64,000 nt of DNA, from positions 29,848,147-29,912,146 of the forward strand of contig CM034243.1 of NCBI GenBank assembly GCA_019916065.1, read 5' to 3'. Source of the DNA: Vitellaria paradoxa. Taxonomy: Eukaryota; Streptophyta; Magnoliopsida; Ericales; Sapotaceae. A program made the translations under genes and the position numbers. The notes below the pieces were generated by a model. That model was not told the origin of the DNA. It worked only from the letters and a program-made list of their open reading frames with translations, and did not search any database. Below, in pieces: positions 35,217 to 46,392 of this stretch (positions are counted from its first letter, which is position 1; every line of letters begins with the position of its first letter).

Positions 35217-35520
35217 GTATGCGTCCCTCTGTTTATTCTAAATTAATTTACGTTTATTTTTCAAATATTTTGGTGGAGTGTGTATATTCGATTATTTGTT
35301 TATATATTAAACACTACTATATATATATATATATATATATATGCATTCTATGCGTTTTTGGAATCTCTTTCTCCCCCTCTCTACCTTATTTCTGTTTCTT
35401 CATGTTGCAAGTTATTTTCCCTTGTTTGATATATAAAAGTAGGCAGATGTATATATTATAAGATTAGTTGAAAGAATAACAACTGAACATACGTTCCTTT
35501 TTTTTTTTTTTTTTTTTAAG
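35217..35520 (+). other. 5'-UTR intron of JIP gene 2
   Basis: The donor is CTCG|GTATGCGT and the acceptor TTTTTTTTAAG|GAAAAAT, before the ATG at 35528. It is 304 bp, the shortest of the three leader introns. Confidence 0.7.
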
Positions 35521-35527
35521 GAAAAAT

Positions 35528-36116
35528 ATGGCGGCTTTAACCAACGGCCTGATTGCGAACGTCACCGGGAAAAAGGTGAACGTTGTTACTTTCCATAACT
35601 ATTATGGAAATCTCGTGTTTCTGAACCAAATTGATGAGACGTTTTACTTTGCGTTTGAGAATCAAAGTGGAGATCAATCATCTGGAGCAGTTGTGTATCG
35701 AGGCGAAAATGAGGAAGGTACTAAACGATTTGACTGGATGTACGCTTGCTACAACAGGAATGGTGTTTGCAAGGTAGCTTTTTAAATTCCTTTTCCTTCC
35801 TTGCAGAATAATCCTCTTTCAAAAGAATTCTAGTTAAATAAATAAATAAGTCCTTTTGCAAGACCCTGTAATTGTTCATCGTCCAGGCATTTCATATTTT
35901 ACTTACTTATTTCACAAACTCATTGTGCAGGCTTATACTGAGATTGCCGATGCAGGCCACGATTGGAATTGGGGCTCGGTTTGGGTAAAGTTAATGGAGT
36001 CTGGCACTAGTTCCCATGCGGAATATGAAAATTGTGTGTCCGATGCAATTATTACCCAGCAGCCACCGGTAACATATCAAGGAATAATGTCCCTCAAGGG
36101 AGGAAGCAAGGCCTGA
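35528..36116 (+). CDS. JIP gene 2: 23-kDa jasmonate-induced-protein-like protein, 143 aa
   Basis: Coding exons are 35528-35773 (82 codons) and 35931-36116 (61 codons plus stop), with a phase-0 intron of only 157 bp (AAG|GTAGCT ... TTGTGCAG|GCT). The N-terminal half (NGLIANVTGKKVNVVTFHNY, then NLVFLNQIDETFYFAFENQ) pairs with gene 3 rather than gene 1. Family blocks are SSGAVVYRGEN, FDWMYA (68-73), AYTEIADAGHDWNW and CVSDAIITQ. Two features stand out. The Trp after FDWMYA, present in genes 1 and 3, is Cys74 here, and a second Cys (81) sits at the exon end, so this copy has two extra cysteines. The short intron appears to come from a deletion of the middle part seen in genes 1 and 3. There is no signal peptide or membrane span. 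A stress- or jasmonate-related cytosolic role is inferred from family membership only. Confidence 0.83.
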
Positions 36117-36440
36117 ATGCATCGATCGCATGCCAATATATATAAATGAAGTCAATGGCCATATTAATTACAATGCCAGCTTGGTTTCTTTAAACTTAAT
36201 ATATATATATATATATATAAATAAGGAAGGCCTTTTCAAGGTTGTCAGCAAAATAAATAAAAAGGTGATTCATGGCACTTCCCGTTGGAATCACCTGGTT
36301 GTGCTACTATAAATTATGTGTCTGTATCTTTGTATCTGTACCCACTCCAACTATCTCAGCTTATATTTACATATATATAGTAAATAAGGCCATTGTTAAT
36401 AACTCCATATCTTGTGTCTTAGTCTTATTAGTTTCTCTGT
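36117..36440 (+). other. 3' UTR of JIP gene 2
   Basis: The stop is followed by TGCATCGATCGCATGCCAAT, a (TA)n run at about 36199-36219, AATAAATAAAAAGG and GTAAATAAGGCCATTG, collinear with the 3' UTRs of genes 1 and 3. Confidence 0.65.
36263..36296 (+). other. Conserved 3'-UTR hairpin, gene 2
   Basis: AGGTGATTC pairs with GAATCACCT over a 16-nt loop, identical in stem to gene 1. Confidence 0.6.
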
Positions 36441-36734
36441 CTTTTAATCATATGTGAATGGTCATTATATGATATGTCAAATCGAACTCTATTTAAATTA
36501 GGTTGGGTTCTATTAACGGCTGACCCGGACATTCATTAAGGGTCAACAAATACAAACTATATAATAATATTTTACACTTTAATAAAACTATGCATAAAAA
36601 AATATAAAATATTATTATATAACATATTCTTATTTACCTTTAATCGATGTCCCTGGACACCTATCGACAAATGCCAATTAAGTTTGGAATATTCATGTAA
36701 AAAATAATAAAATAATTATTGTTACCGACGACTT

Positions 36735-37245
36735 TTCTTAACAGTTCGTTTGAATGGGGGTGAAATAGAAAGAAATGAAATGGAATGAAAAGATTTTAGA
36801 ATTAATAACTTGATTGGGAGTTTTTTTAAGAGAGAAAGAAAAGAAATTGAAAGAAATGGAAAAAAAATTAATGAGGGCTAAAATTTTAAAATTTTCATTT
36901 TCTCAAAAGTGGAAAGAAATAAAGAAAAGAGATAAATGAATTAATAAAATTTTTAAAATGATATATTTACTCATAAAATAAAGAATAATAAAAAATAAAT
37001 TACAAATATATCCTAAAATTAAATAAATTGATCACACTCTAATTTTTCAAAAGATTTAAACGTAAAATAACCATCTACCATTTCTTTTCCATTCACGAAT
37101 AAAGAAATAGAAAGTTATTATTCTTTTTTTTCTAAACTTTTACAAACAAATAAAAATAAAATTTTATCATTTTTCTTCTTTTTTTTCGTCTCTTCTAATA
37201 TATGTTTTCTTTTCTCTTCTAAGCTCACAAACAGACCTAAGACTT
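36735..37245. mobile_element. MITE-like insertion downstream of gene 2
   Basis: The segment runs from CAGTTCGTTTGAATGG to CACAAACAGACCTAAGA, with weakly inverted GTTTG/CAAAC ends and CTTAA on both sides. Its interior is rich in GAAAGAAATGGAA. Ends are approximate. Confidence 0.4.
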
Positions 37246-37348
37246 AATTTGGCAACACTAATTAAAATTTTTATAGAAAATTAATATCAATTTTATAAAC
37301 CTTTATATAACCTTTTTATTGTCCAATAATATACAAATAATATATGAA

Positions 37349-37387
37349 AATCTCCCCCCCCCCTTGCGCGCGCGCGCGCGCGTGTGT
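37349..37387. repeat. C-run plus (GC)n/(GT)n microsatellite
   Basis: Consecutive Cs are followed by CTTGCGCGCGCGCGCGCGCGTGTGT in the duplicated JIP downstream flank. The paralogues at 27000 and 60875 have pyrimidine or GT runs at the same place, so the CG run is a local expansion. Confidence 0.8.
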
Positions 37388-38620
37388 TATTCATGGTATC
37401 TCCCCTAGTCATGTCACCAGTGTGCGGTCCTATATCTTTGTATCTACACTCACTCTCCAGCCCAGCCAGTAAACAAGCTCATAGTTAACGCTTCATTTTA
37501 TTTTTCTTGTTTTTTTGCCGTTAATTTTTATTATCTTATATATTTATATATATTTACATATACATGAATATATATATATATATTTACATGTACACCAATA
37601 TAAAAGGGAGAATCAATTATAGTGTATTCTTTTATTTATTTATTTATTTATTTATTTTGAAGCTCGTATAAATTTTTGATTCCTCAAATGCCTTTCCTTG
37701 CTCTTATTAACTTCTTTCTTTAACTTCTTTGACTTTTCCTTTTAACTTCTTATCTTATAATTAATTTATAAAAATAAAAATAAAATCTGATAAAAAATAA
37801 AAAAAAATTATTATCACAGGCATAGTATATGTTTTGGCCTAGTATATTATAAAATTAGAAATATTAACTATTATTATAAACACTTTGGTATGTAATATAC
37901 TAACAGTAACCCATACTTACAGTACTCTGAACAATATTAGTATTAAATTTCTTATATAGTTGAAACTTTAGACAAAAAATTCAAATAAAAATAAACTATG
38001 ATATATAACACATGGGTTTTAATTTTTTTTACAAAACTTTAGACCCTAATTAATAAGTACTACATATATTTTGGTCACTCTCTCTCTCTCTCTCTCCCTA
38101 ATAAGCACCATAAAAAATTACAAATTATGGTACTTTAATTCGAAAGTTGAAAGGTTTAACTTCTTAGAAACTATAATTGGATAGAATTTAAGTTGATAGT
38201 TTTGATTTGCATATGATTTTCACTCCTGAAATATGGTGAAGTTTAAAATGCCACGCCATTTTATGAGATAGATAGTAATGAAGTCCACTGAAATAAAAAT
38301 TGAGTGGTAAGTTAAAAATATAAAGATAATCTTAATCATTGAATAAAAAAAAATTTTAACCTTTATGTGATGAACAGGATTTATTTTAATTTATATTTTA
38401 TTATTTTTTATTCGGCAATGTTAATTATTATTTAAATTTAATAAATTTAGAACTTTATATTTTATTAGCAATTTTATTTGACATTTTAAATGATTGAGTC
38501 AAATATTAATGTTTAGGTGTATTTGATAAATAGCAGAACACTTGGGGAAATTTTGATATTTTCTTAATCAATTTAAAAACCTAACTAACTCTCAATATTA
38601 TTTACACTCAACCCTTGCAC
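37388..38620 (+). repeat. Intergenic block W, copy 1
   Basis: 37460-37940 is collinear with 40960-41560 and 60960-61940 (GAAGCTCGTATAAATTTTTGATTCC, GGCCTAGTATATTATAAAA). A (CT)n run lies at 38079-38097. No gene is seen. Confidence 0.6.
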
Positions 38621-40174
38621 GACTGCATACAGCCCCTTATGTATACATATATTATGAGTCGGTTAATGCTAAACACTAGGGGGAGAAAGAGAGGGAGAGA
38701 GAAGGAGAAGCGGCACTAAAATATTGAGAGGAAACAGGTGGAAGCATAGCAGATTGTTGAGATAAGGGGTGGAAATTCATGTAAAAACATCTGTAAATAT
38801 ATGTATATGACTTGGATTGTGTTGGTTGCAGCAAGTTGGATTTTGAGATCTTTATATATGATATTATAATATTTATATGTACTGTATGTTATCTTGATTG
38901 ATAGGCTTTAATTGTTTGCTTGTCTTATATGTACACGTGTGGTAAAAATATATATATATATATAAAACGAAACAGTGACTAGAAGTTAATTTCTAATATA
39001 TATACGTTCGTGCACCAATTGATCTCTTAGGACATTTTGGTCTCAAGATGATTGATTGATTTTTTTTTTCTATTAATTAATTCTTGAGAATGATTGGTTT
39101 GTACATGACTTTGAAATCCAAAGCCTTAATTGAATATATATATTTACACATGTATATATATACACTGTGGTTGTTACCGTGAGATTGTTCCGTTAATAGA
39201 GATTGTGTTATTTAATGTGTTGGTAAATTGATAGATAATAAGGTTAAATTTTGAAATAAAGGAAATTTTATTTAACGTGGATTTAAAATGAAATTTAATA
39301 TTATGTTTTGTTTGAGTTGAGGGATACTGAAAATATTAGGTATATGTATTCAAGAGTTGAAAGTCTCAAAACCTGTGCGGAGATAGTTATCGAGTTCAGT
39401 AAGTTAGTAACCTGCGAACGAGCAGATGCCTAAGGGTGCCATATTATATTCTTAAGGGTTCAACCTAGGAAGCAGATACCAAAATTAAAATGGTGTATAT
39501 TGGTTGGATCCTAGTTTTACGGGACAACCAAGTAGACATTGAAGAGTAGCGTATATTAGTTATGTTTTATTTCTACGAGATAATCAAGCAGCAGTACGTT
39601 AAAATTAAATTTTTTGTTTTGATGTGTTATGTGGTGTTAATGTGAATAAAGAAATAAATTTAATTTCTTATTTGAGATTGTTATTTGTGTTAAGATGATT
39701 CACTTAGTAGCATACTAGGGCATTATTGCATTTACATTGTTATTAGGGTTTCAAGCATATGTGGTATTAGTGCTCATTCCCTTACAATTTGTAATGCAGG
39801 TAATGATTTTAAGTTACGTACTGGATCTGCTCAACATGGAAATTAGAATTTTATTTATTTTTGTTTAGTTACATTAGATTTTTCTTTAGAAAATTATTTT
39901 AGTGAATTGTAATAAGCCTCTTTTTGCGAGGTGAATATTTATCTACTTTTATTTAGTTTTTGGAAGATTATTTGGTTTAGTTTAGAGGTTTGTAATTTTG
40001 CTTCGAATTTTTGTTACCTAGTTGATTTGACTAAGGTATTTATTTAAATTTAAAGTATGAGTTTATTTATTTATTTATTTTATTCATTACTCCTTAGTGT
40101 CTGTGTATGGTTCTAATGTGTGATAGAAAAAATTGTTAAATGGTGAATTATGTGCTTCTTTACTCATGTGCTCG

Positions 40175-40821
40175 TAGGAATGTCAACGGGGCGGGTATGG
40201 GGCGGGTATGACCTTCCCCTTCCCCGTCCCCGTCCTCGTCCCCATCCCCGTTTAGCAATACCCTTACCCGTTCCCATCCCCATCCCCGTTTCGGGAAAAA
40301 AAATTTTCTCCATACCCCTCCCACAAAATAATGAATTCCTCGTCCCCGTCCCCGTTCCCGTTTACCCACCAAGTATATTAATTATTGTAAATTATATATT
40401 ATATGTATAAAATAAATATTTAAAATTATTATAAATATTATATATTAAATAAAAAATATATTACATATATATATTAAATAAAAATTAAAAATATATATAT
40501 AATCTTTGAGTTTGATTGATACACTTAACCAAAGAGGAAGTGGCTTTTATTTATAATCTCAAAAGACCTTCACTTCTTTGTGAGAAACCAGTGTGGGATT
40601 TCTAAAGGATTCACCACGCCAACAAAATTAACAAATAAATATTTAAACGGATACGAGGCAGTGTGGGGACTATCGTACCCGTCCCCGTCCCCGTACCTAT
40701 GCGGGTAATATTTCAAACCTCCATACCCGTCCCCATCCCCGCTATTAACATCCCCATACCCTCCCCGAACGAGGCGGGTGAAACGGGTACCTACCGGGTA
40801 CGGGTATATTTGACATCCCTA
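40175..40821 (-). mobile_element. hAT-type MITE rich in CCCCGT, copy 1
   Basis: It begins TAGGAATGTCAACGGGG and ends TATATTTGACATCCCTA, with the exact 8-bp duplication TGTGCTCG on both sides (40167-40174 and 40822-40829). Both ends carry runs of CCCCGT and GGGTACGGG. Frames giving PRPRPHPR-type peptides are products of these runs. It is inverted relative to the copy at 61125. Confidence 0.9.
40548..40600 (-). promoter_or_regulatory. snRNA-promoter-like USE/TATA pair inside the hAT MITE
   Basis: On the minus strand AATCCCACACTGG (plus 40588-40600) is followed, 32 bases on, by TATAAATA (plus 40548-40555). Plant U-snRNA genes use an RTCCCACATCG upstream element with a TATA box about four helical turns away for Pol II, one turn less for Pol III. 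The copy at 61125 keeps the same arrangement. Confidence 0.4.
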
Positions 40822-40860
40822 TGTGCTCGGATCATGAAATCTGGGGCATAAGACTTGTAA

Positions 40861-41757
40861 GCTTACAAGAAAAAATTCTCTCGCTCACAAGATTCTATAA
40901 CATACCCCTTCAACTCTTATTTATACATTAAGTTTAGGTACATATATATAAACTTAGAAAGTTCTACTCTAGGTAATAAATAAGTTTATTGTTAACACAT
41001 CCATTTTAATGTTCGTATTTTTTCGTTGTTAATTTTTATTATCTTCTATATAAATATATTTTGCTTTAAATACATATATTGGGTGCGCTTAAAGTGACAA
41101 AAAATAAGATAAAACGAGATAAAGTGAGATAAGTTGTGAGTTTGTAATTTTGTAATGAGATAAAAAAAATAGTTTTTAGAGTTTTTCAATATTTGTCACT
41201 GTTTTTCAAAATTTTTTGTTACGTCAAATGGAACCATTATATGTACACGAATATATGAAAAGAGAATCAATTATGATTTTCCTTTTTTTTTTTGGGTGAA
41301 GCTCGTATAAATTTTTGATTCCATAAATACCTACCTTACTTTTCTTGACTTTTCTTAACTTTTCCTTCTAATTTCCTACCCTATAAGTAATTTATAGAAT
41401 TAAAAATATCATTGGGTAAAAATAAAAGAAAAAAAATCGAGAGAAAAAAAATTATTCTCGCTGACATAGTGTCTACTTATGACCTAGTATATTATAAAAC
41501 TAAAAATATTACATACTACTATAAACATATATTGGTATGCAATATATGTCTATAGAGACACATATTAATACGTAAACATTGATATTATAGTTTTTTCTTT
41601 CTTTAAAATTTTCAGTTATTTGAGTTCAAAATTTCTAATTTTTTGTGAATAAAAATGGTTAAAAATAGAATGTAGTCAGTTAAGAAGAAAAATAGCTTTT
41701 TTTCCATAATTATTTTTAGTTTTTTTAAAGAAATATGTATAACATGTCTAAAAGTTA
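40861..41757 (+). repeat. Intergenic block W, copy 2
   Basis: It is collinear with 37460-37940 and 60960-62270. A ~160-bp segment at about 41082-41245 (GGGTGCGCTTAAAGTG to CAAATGGAACC) is absent from the other copies and looks like a small MITE. AATCAATTATG at 41268 is the empty site for the hAT element of 61125. Confidence 0.6.
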
Positions 41758-42365
41758 TTAAAAAAAAAAACAAATTTTAGTGAAAAAAAAATTTACATAA
41801 AAAAAAGGACGAGTAAAAAAAAAAAAAAAGAAGAAGTCTATGTAAAATAAAAATATAATAAAGTTGTGTAAGAAAATATTGAAATATGATGGTATTTGTA
41901 TGAAAATGAGCAATTTTGGATATCTGATGGTATTTTCGACACTATAACAATCAATACATTTTAGTCGTGGATTGGTTTTTCTCGAGAATGGAACAAGAGT
42001 CTTTCTCAAAGTTTTAAAATTAACCACCAAACTTAAATCATTACTTGTGTATTTATATCTATGCTACCATAACATGTATGAAAACATTAAAAAATTTAAT
42101 TGAACAATAATACCCTTCATTTTTCTTATAAATCCATGCGTCTTTTTATTCTAGAACTCCCATTCCCAGTTTAACACCTTCCATCTTTCCATAACCCCCC
42201 ATCTTTTCAAGTTCTAATTGATCTCCACTCCATTTTTCTTTTTTTTTTATATATTTTTTATAAATCTTTGAATTATTTTTAAAACACAATAGGCAACAAT
42301 AAAAGCATACATTAAAAAAAAGTTTAGAAAAAAATAAAACAAAATGAAAAATTATTCTTCTTTTC
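41758..42365. other. Low-complexity A/T-rich sequence
   Basis: Poly-A runs at 41760-41830 and a T-rich run near 42240 give only low-complexity frames. I see no gene or clear element. Confidence 0.4.
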
Positions 42366-42575
42366 AATTTCTCTCTCTCTCTCTGTCACACAAACTCACT
42401 CCAGCCATCACTTTGTATGTGAACAACTCTTCATTTCCTCTTCTCTGTAAACTTGATACTATCTCTATTGTTTCTTTAATCGAGAGGTTGAGAGAGAGAA
42501 AACATTGAGAAATTGTGTTCTGTGAAAGAAAAGAAAGCATGGACAGATTTCGTTCGGTGAAGGCAACAAGGTAAT
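42366..42575 (+). other. Possible 5' leader and first exon of an unrecognised gene
   Basis: A CT-rich leader is followed by AAAGCATGGACAGATTTCG, which encodes MDRFRSVKAT and then meets a splice-donor-like AAG|GTAATA near 42569. The look is of a real first exon, but I find no second exon in the window and do not recognise the peptide. It may be another captured gene fragment. Confidence 0.25.
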
Positions 42576-42777
42576 ACGATAAACCTGTTTTAGATATATA
42601 CATATATGTGCTACTGTGTATATGCATATATTACGTATGTGCTTATGTACGTACTCCAGTGTGTTTATATATGTACTACATGTATGTACTGCTGATCATC
42701 TATATATATATTTATATTTATATTTATACATGTACTGTTGTGCTACTGCTGGTGTTGCATGTCCATGGAAGATGAAC

Positions 42778-42950
42778 TTAACTGCATGTCCATAGAACCT
42801 GTCTCGGCGCTTCTTCAGAGCCAGGGAGACATGGGTCCCGACGAAGCCTGCGATGTCGGTGACGAGGAGGCTTATCATTAGCAGCCGGAGCAGTGGATCT
42901 GGGTGGACTTCCGGAGCTGTTTCTCCCACTGGTGGCCGCCCAATAGATGA
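42778..42950 (-). pseudogene. GAE: UDP-glucuronate 4-epimerase (GAE) fragment
   Basis: On the minus strand the sequence gives GGHQWEKQLRKSTQIH, then after a frame change LLVTDIAGFVGTHVSLALKK. Plant UDP-glucuronate 4-epimerases have a W-E-x-Q-V-R-like stretch just before the Rossmann NAD-binding loop VLVTGAAGFVGTHVSLALK. The glycine-rich loop is damaged here: TGAAGFVG has become TDIAGFVG. The intact enzyme interconverts UDP-glucuronate and UDP-galacturonate in the Golgi for pectin synthesis. This piece covers only the region around the first beta strand, has a frameshift and a stop, and is clearly dead. Its GC content is well above its surroundings. It was identified from remembered family motifs, so a protein search should confirm it. 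Confidence 0.65.
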
Positions 42951-43516
42951 GTTAGCAAAACAAATCTATTCATATATTGAACTATTGTGTTAGGGCGAAA
43001 AAAAAAGCACCCATTAATTCACTCGTCCAAATAATTAAAAAAAAAAAAAGTTATACTGTGCTAGAAAATAAGGAAGAGGGGGGGTGATTTTACAGTGCTA
43101 TTTCTGGAACATTTATTAATTCACTCTACGGTCATTTTACTCTCCGAAGGAAATGATACTTACCTCTTTGCCTTCGGAATTAAAGATTCTGCGGAAATGT
43201 GACTTTAATTTGCAATGTCGCCAAATTAATTCAATTCATGAAAAAGGTTCGTGCTAGGTTCTCCCCATTGGGTTCGAGGGGCTGGCGTGGATAAATGTAT
43301 TGCAAGGTTGTAGTGCAAAGATGAAGAGTTAAAATGTGATTTAATTTTCTTTAAATAATTTAATGACTCTGATTTAACTTAATTTTTTCGATTTAATGAT
43401 CATTTAATAGTTCAATCTCTTAATGATTTAATGATATACATCTTAACCTTTCATTTTCACATTACAGTCCCTGTGGACTACCCTCTAGAATCCCTCACCA
43501 CCGGCCATACCAAGAA

Positions 43517-43550
<34 letters not shown>

Positions 43551-43609
43551 CTGAAAGAGAATAGCAATAGCAAGGCAAGAACAAATAAGAAGAAATTATT
43601 TTTTCGCAT
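42951..43609. other. Intergenic, with (ATA)n microsatellite
   Basis: Mixed-composition sequence at 43100-43310 has no recognisable gene. An (AAT)n run lies at 43517-43549. Confidence 0.4.
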
Positions 43610-43880
43610 GTTTGTCATTGTTGACTAAATCAGTGTGCGAAAAGCACCTCTCCTTCCTAGCAATGGCAACAAACTATTGACCAGCACTAAATTCAAATTA
43701 TTCCAATACTATACTGGAAAAAAAAAATCAAAAAATATTCCCAGCCGAACAACAGTGGTGAGCAAATGTACCTTAACTTACTTACCAAAAAAAAAAAAAA
43801 TGTACCTTAACTTGCAAACGCAAAATTCACAACATAAAAATCAAAGCAAGCTAACATATAGGAGAAAAGACAACTAAAAG
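43610..43880 (+). repeat. Duplicated segment shared with 62930-63500
   Basis: AGCACCTCTCCTTCCTAGCA, ATTCAAATTATTCCAATA and CAACAGTGGTGAGCAAATG recur near 62960-63430. This copy is the empty site for the MITE at 63038. A short poly-A-flanked internal duplication of ATGTACCTTAACTT is present at 43767 and 43800. Confidence 0.65.
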
Positions 43881-44688
43881 AGAGATAAATGAGAGAAAGA
43901 GGGTCCAGTCTCGATGGATGGAGTGGTGGTGGTGTTGCAACAATGGTTAGGAATTGAGGGATAACAAGGGGACGAGGGATTGAGAGAGAAAGAGAGAGTG
44001 TGTGTGTGTGTGTGTCATATGAGGCAAACAGGGCTAGGGCTGAACGTGCACATAAGGAAAAGGTGACGGAGGGAAGAATTTAATCTTCATAGTTGCAACT
44101 GCTTAAAGCGGTCTTTGTATAAGGTTGCAAACTGACTCTTAAGGCAGCCTACAACATGCTCTGAACAAAACACACCAAAGCTATGTCACACGGACTTTGG
44201 TACGAATGTCAAGGATGAGTACATATTTAAAAGTTAAATCTACTAATTCTTTTAATCAAGAATAGGATGAGATAAGAAATTATTTATCTTTAATATTATT
44301 GTTTTATTTTATAAGATACTAGGAAGTCAAACATTCAAGTGACAATTGGTCACAGAAAATAGAAGTAAAACATTCATGACTATAAGATATAGAATATTCT
44401 AACAAAAGCCAAAAAAAAATTTGTGCAGATCCACATTCCCTCAGCCACTCACTCTCTCTAATTTGTTTTACACTTTCCACTTCTTATGCCTTCATGATAA
44501 TAACATTACATTTTATTGTACTGCATAGCAGCAGAAACACTTGAACCAAAATTTAGCAATCCCAATTTTAGCTTGGAAAACATGAAAGGGAAAAATATGA
44601 AATGCCTACATAACTTTGGAAAGGGAAGTTTAATAATTATACTGACAACACTCCAGATAACATAAGTCCATGCTTAACCTATCATCTA
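43881..44688. other. Intergenic, no gene seen
   Basis: A (GT)n run lies at 43999-44014. The rest is unremarkable. I find no transposon ends or coding content. Confidence 0.35.
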
Positions 44689-44709
44689 TTGCCATTTTCA
44701 ATGCATCAA

Positions 44710-44910
44710 TCAGAAATCTTTACTAACCCTGGGCACGTGGTACACCTTCAACAGCACCTTAACCCTAACCCTCACCCCGATCTTCTCCGCAGCGGCGGCA
44801 GCCTTCTTCTTCTCCTCCTCCCCCTCCTCCTCCAACATCACCGCCACCGCACTCGATGGATAAGCTTCCACGAAGGCTGTGGAATCCGATGGCTCTCTTT
44901 GTTTCGACAT
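44710..44910 (-). pseudogene. Ferredoxin-thioredoxin reductase variable chain (FTRV) fragment
   Basis: The minus-strand frame carries YPSSAVAVMLEEEGEEEKK, an Ala run, then KIGVRVRVKVLLKVYHVPR. This matches the start of the mature variable subunit of plastid ferredoxin-thioredoxin reductase, where an acidic transit-peptide end precedes a conserved G-x-R-V-R-V-K-V-P-L-K-V-Y-H-V-P stretch. The subunit docks with the catalytic chain that passes electrons from ferredoxin to thioredoxins. Here the frame stops after VSKDF, so the SH3-like barrel is lost; the Pro in VPLKV is Leu. The ATG at 44910 lies in flanking repeat sequence and is not the original start. It is a truncated, probably captured, fragment with high GC. 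The assignment is from memory of the family. Confidence 0.6.
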
Positions 44911-45367
44911 TATTCATTTATTTCAGACTCTCTTTGTTTCGACGTAAATTATTTTTCAAAATTATGACTTATTTTTAATTACTTGGTTAGACATCTTTAT
45001 GAAATATTTTGCTCAACTGTTCAAAATGACCTCCATTCGTCGAATCCCTAAGTTATTTTTGGTGAAAAATGGACTCCTCCACCTCTTTCTTTAGCTTCTC
45101 TTTCATATTTTTCTTATGAGAATAATTTTAAGAGCATGTTTCAAACTAAACACCAAAAGACAAAAGTAAAGATAAATTTTTTTGCAAAACGTTTTATACA
45201 AAAAATATTATTCAATGTAAAATAACTTTCACTGTAACCAACGGGACATCAATGTAAAATAGTTTAAAAAAATACTTTTACTCAGGTTTCAAAAAAATAT
45301 TTTTTTAAAATATAAGTAAAAATATTTTCGTGAAAATATGTTGTATTAAAATAGACCAGCTTAATTA
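44911..45367 (+). repeat. Intergenic block V, copy 1
   Basis: It matches 52990-53460 (CTCTCTTTG.TT.GA.GTAAATT, then GGTTAGACATCTTT, then ATATTTTTTTAAAATATAAGTAAAAATATTTT) and the 11900-12060 and 31650-31800 portions of block P. CTCTCTTTGTTTCGAC occurs twice, 37 bp apart, at its left edge (44893 and 44930). Confidence 0.55.
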
Positions 45368-46344
45368 GGGCCTAATATTATCATTTTTTAATTTATGTTT
45401 ATGTGTTTGTATTTTTTATCTTTATTTTCTGTTCTCCTTTTTTCTAAAATGAAAATTGAAAATAAAATTTTGTTTATAATTACTAATTTTTTATTTTACT
45501 AAAGTATTTAATTTTATTATTTTTAAAAATTAGTTGAATTTAACAAAATATATTTCATATTAATTTAATTTAATTATTAAAAATCATATAATTCAACAAA
45601 CATAATAATATATTAGATTATAAAATTATATTATTTATTAAAAATAATTGAATAAAAAATATGATTATTATATCATTTAATTCAACAAATAATAGATATA
45701 CTAATTACAATTTAATTATATTATTTATTAATATATATTTTCTAATACTTTAAATAATTTATTTATGATATTTAATAAAAATAATTTAATAAAATATAAT
45801 TAATATTAATTAAATTAATTAATTCAATTTAATATTTTATTTTATTATTTATTAAATATAATTTAATAAGATATATTTTAATTAATATAAAATATTGTTC
45901 ACATTAATTAAATTAAATTAATTATTTTTTATTATTTGTTAAAATAATTTAATAAAATGCATTTCATATTAATTAAATTAATTGATTTAAATTAAATTAA
46001 TTTATTTATTAAAAATGAATTAATAAAATATATTACATATTAATTTAGATAACTAAATTAATATTTATTTATTAAAAATAATTTTAGTTTAATAAAATAT
46101 TTGGATAAAATAATTAATTTTAATATGATATAATAAAAATGGACAAAATGTTAAAATTGACAAAATGTTTGTAATAAAAAAATAGAGTGAAAATACTTTT
46201 TTCTGTTTAAATTTTTCTAGTTTAAATTTTTATTTTTTTTAGAAACAAAAATATATAAACAAATTTAATAAATATGTTTTTGTTGCCAATCTACAAAATT
46301 TTGAAAAAATAAATAGAAAAACAAAAAAAATACTACCAAATGAG
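45368..46344. mobile_element. AT-rich Harbinger-like element, copy 1
   Basis: It starts GGGCCTAATATTATC and ends near ACCAAATGAG, between CTTAATTA and TAACAAAT. In the paralogues near 12075, 31815 and 53455 these flanks are joined (CTTAATTAACAAACATATT). The interior is TTAATTTAATTAAA-like, as in the next element. Terminal repeats are poor. Confidence 0.5.
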
Positions 46345-46392
46345 TAACAAATCTATTCGGAGTTTCAAAAAGTTTTAGAACCAATTAATTAA

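Larger units (their letters stand above)
38621..40860 (+). mobile_element. Probable LTR-type element, interrupted by a hAT MITE
   Basis: AGTTGAAAGTCTCAAAACCTGTGCGG (39354-39380) and GTGCTCATTCCCTTACAATTTGTAATGCAGG (39769-39799) parallel segments of the 6756-9504 element, so this is a related LTR. The ends are not clear. The hAT element at 40175 was inserted into it later. Confidence 0.45.

Noticed and set aside
40150..40410. Pro/Arg/Val-rich frames over the CCCCGT repeats
   Set aside because: They are produced by the CCCCGTCCCCGT runs of the hAT MITE and are not kept in the second copy.
42696..42929. A 77-codon minus-strand frame taken as an intact small gene
   Set aside because: The upstream part is in another frame and the downstream part is a TA-rich microsatellite. 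It is a broken GAE fragment.
44755..44775. Telomere-like CCTAACCCTAACCCTC string
   Set aside because: It is only two to three units and falls in the coding frame of the FTRV fragment (VRVRVK), which explains it fully.
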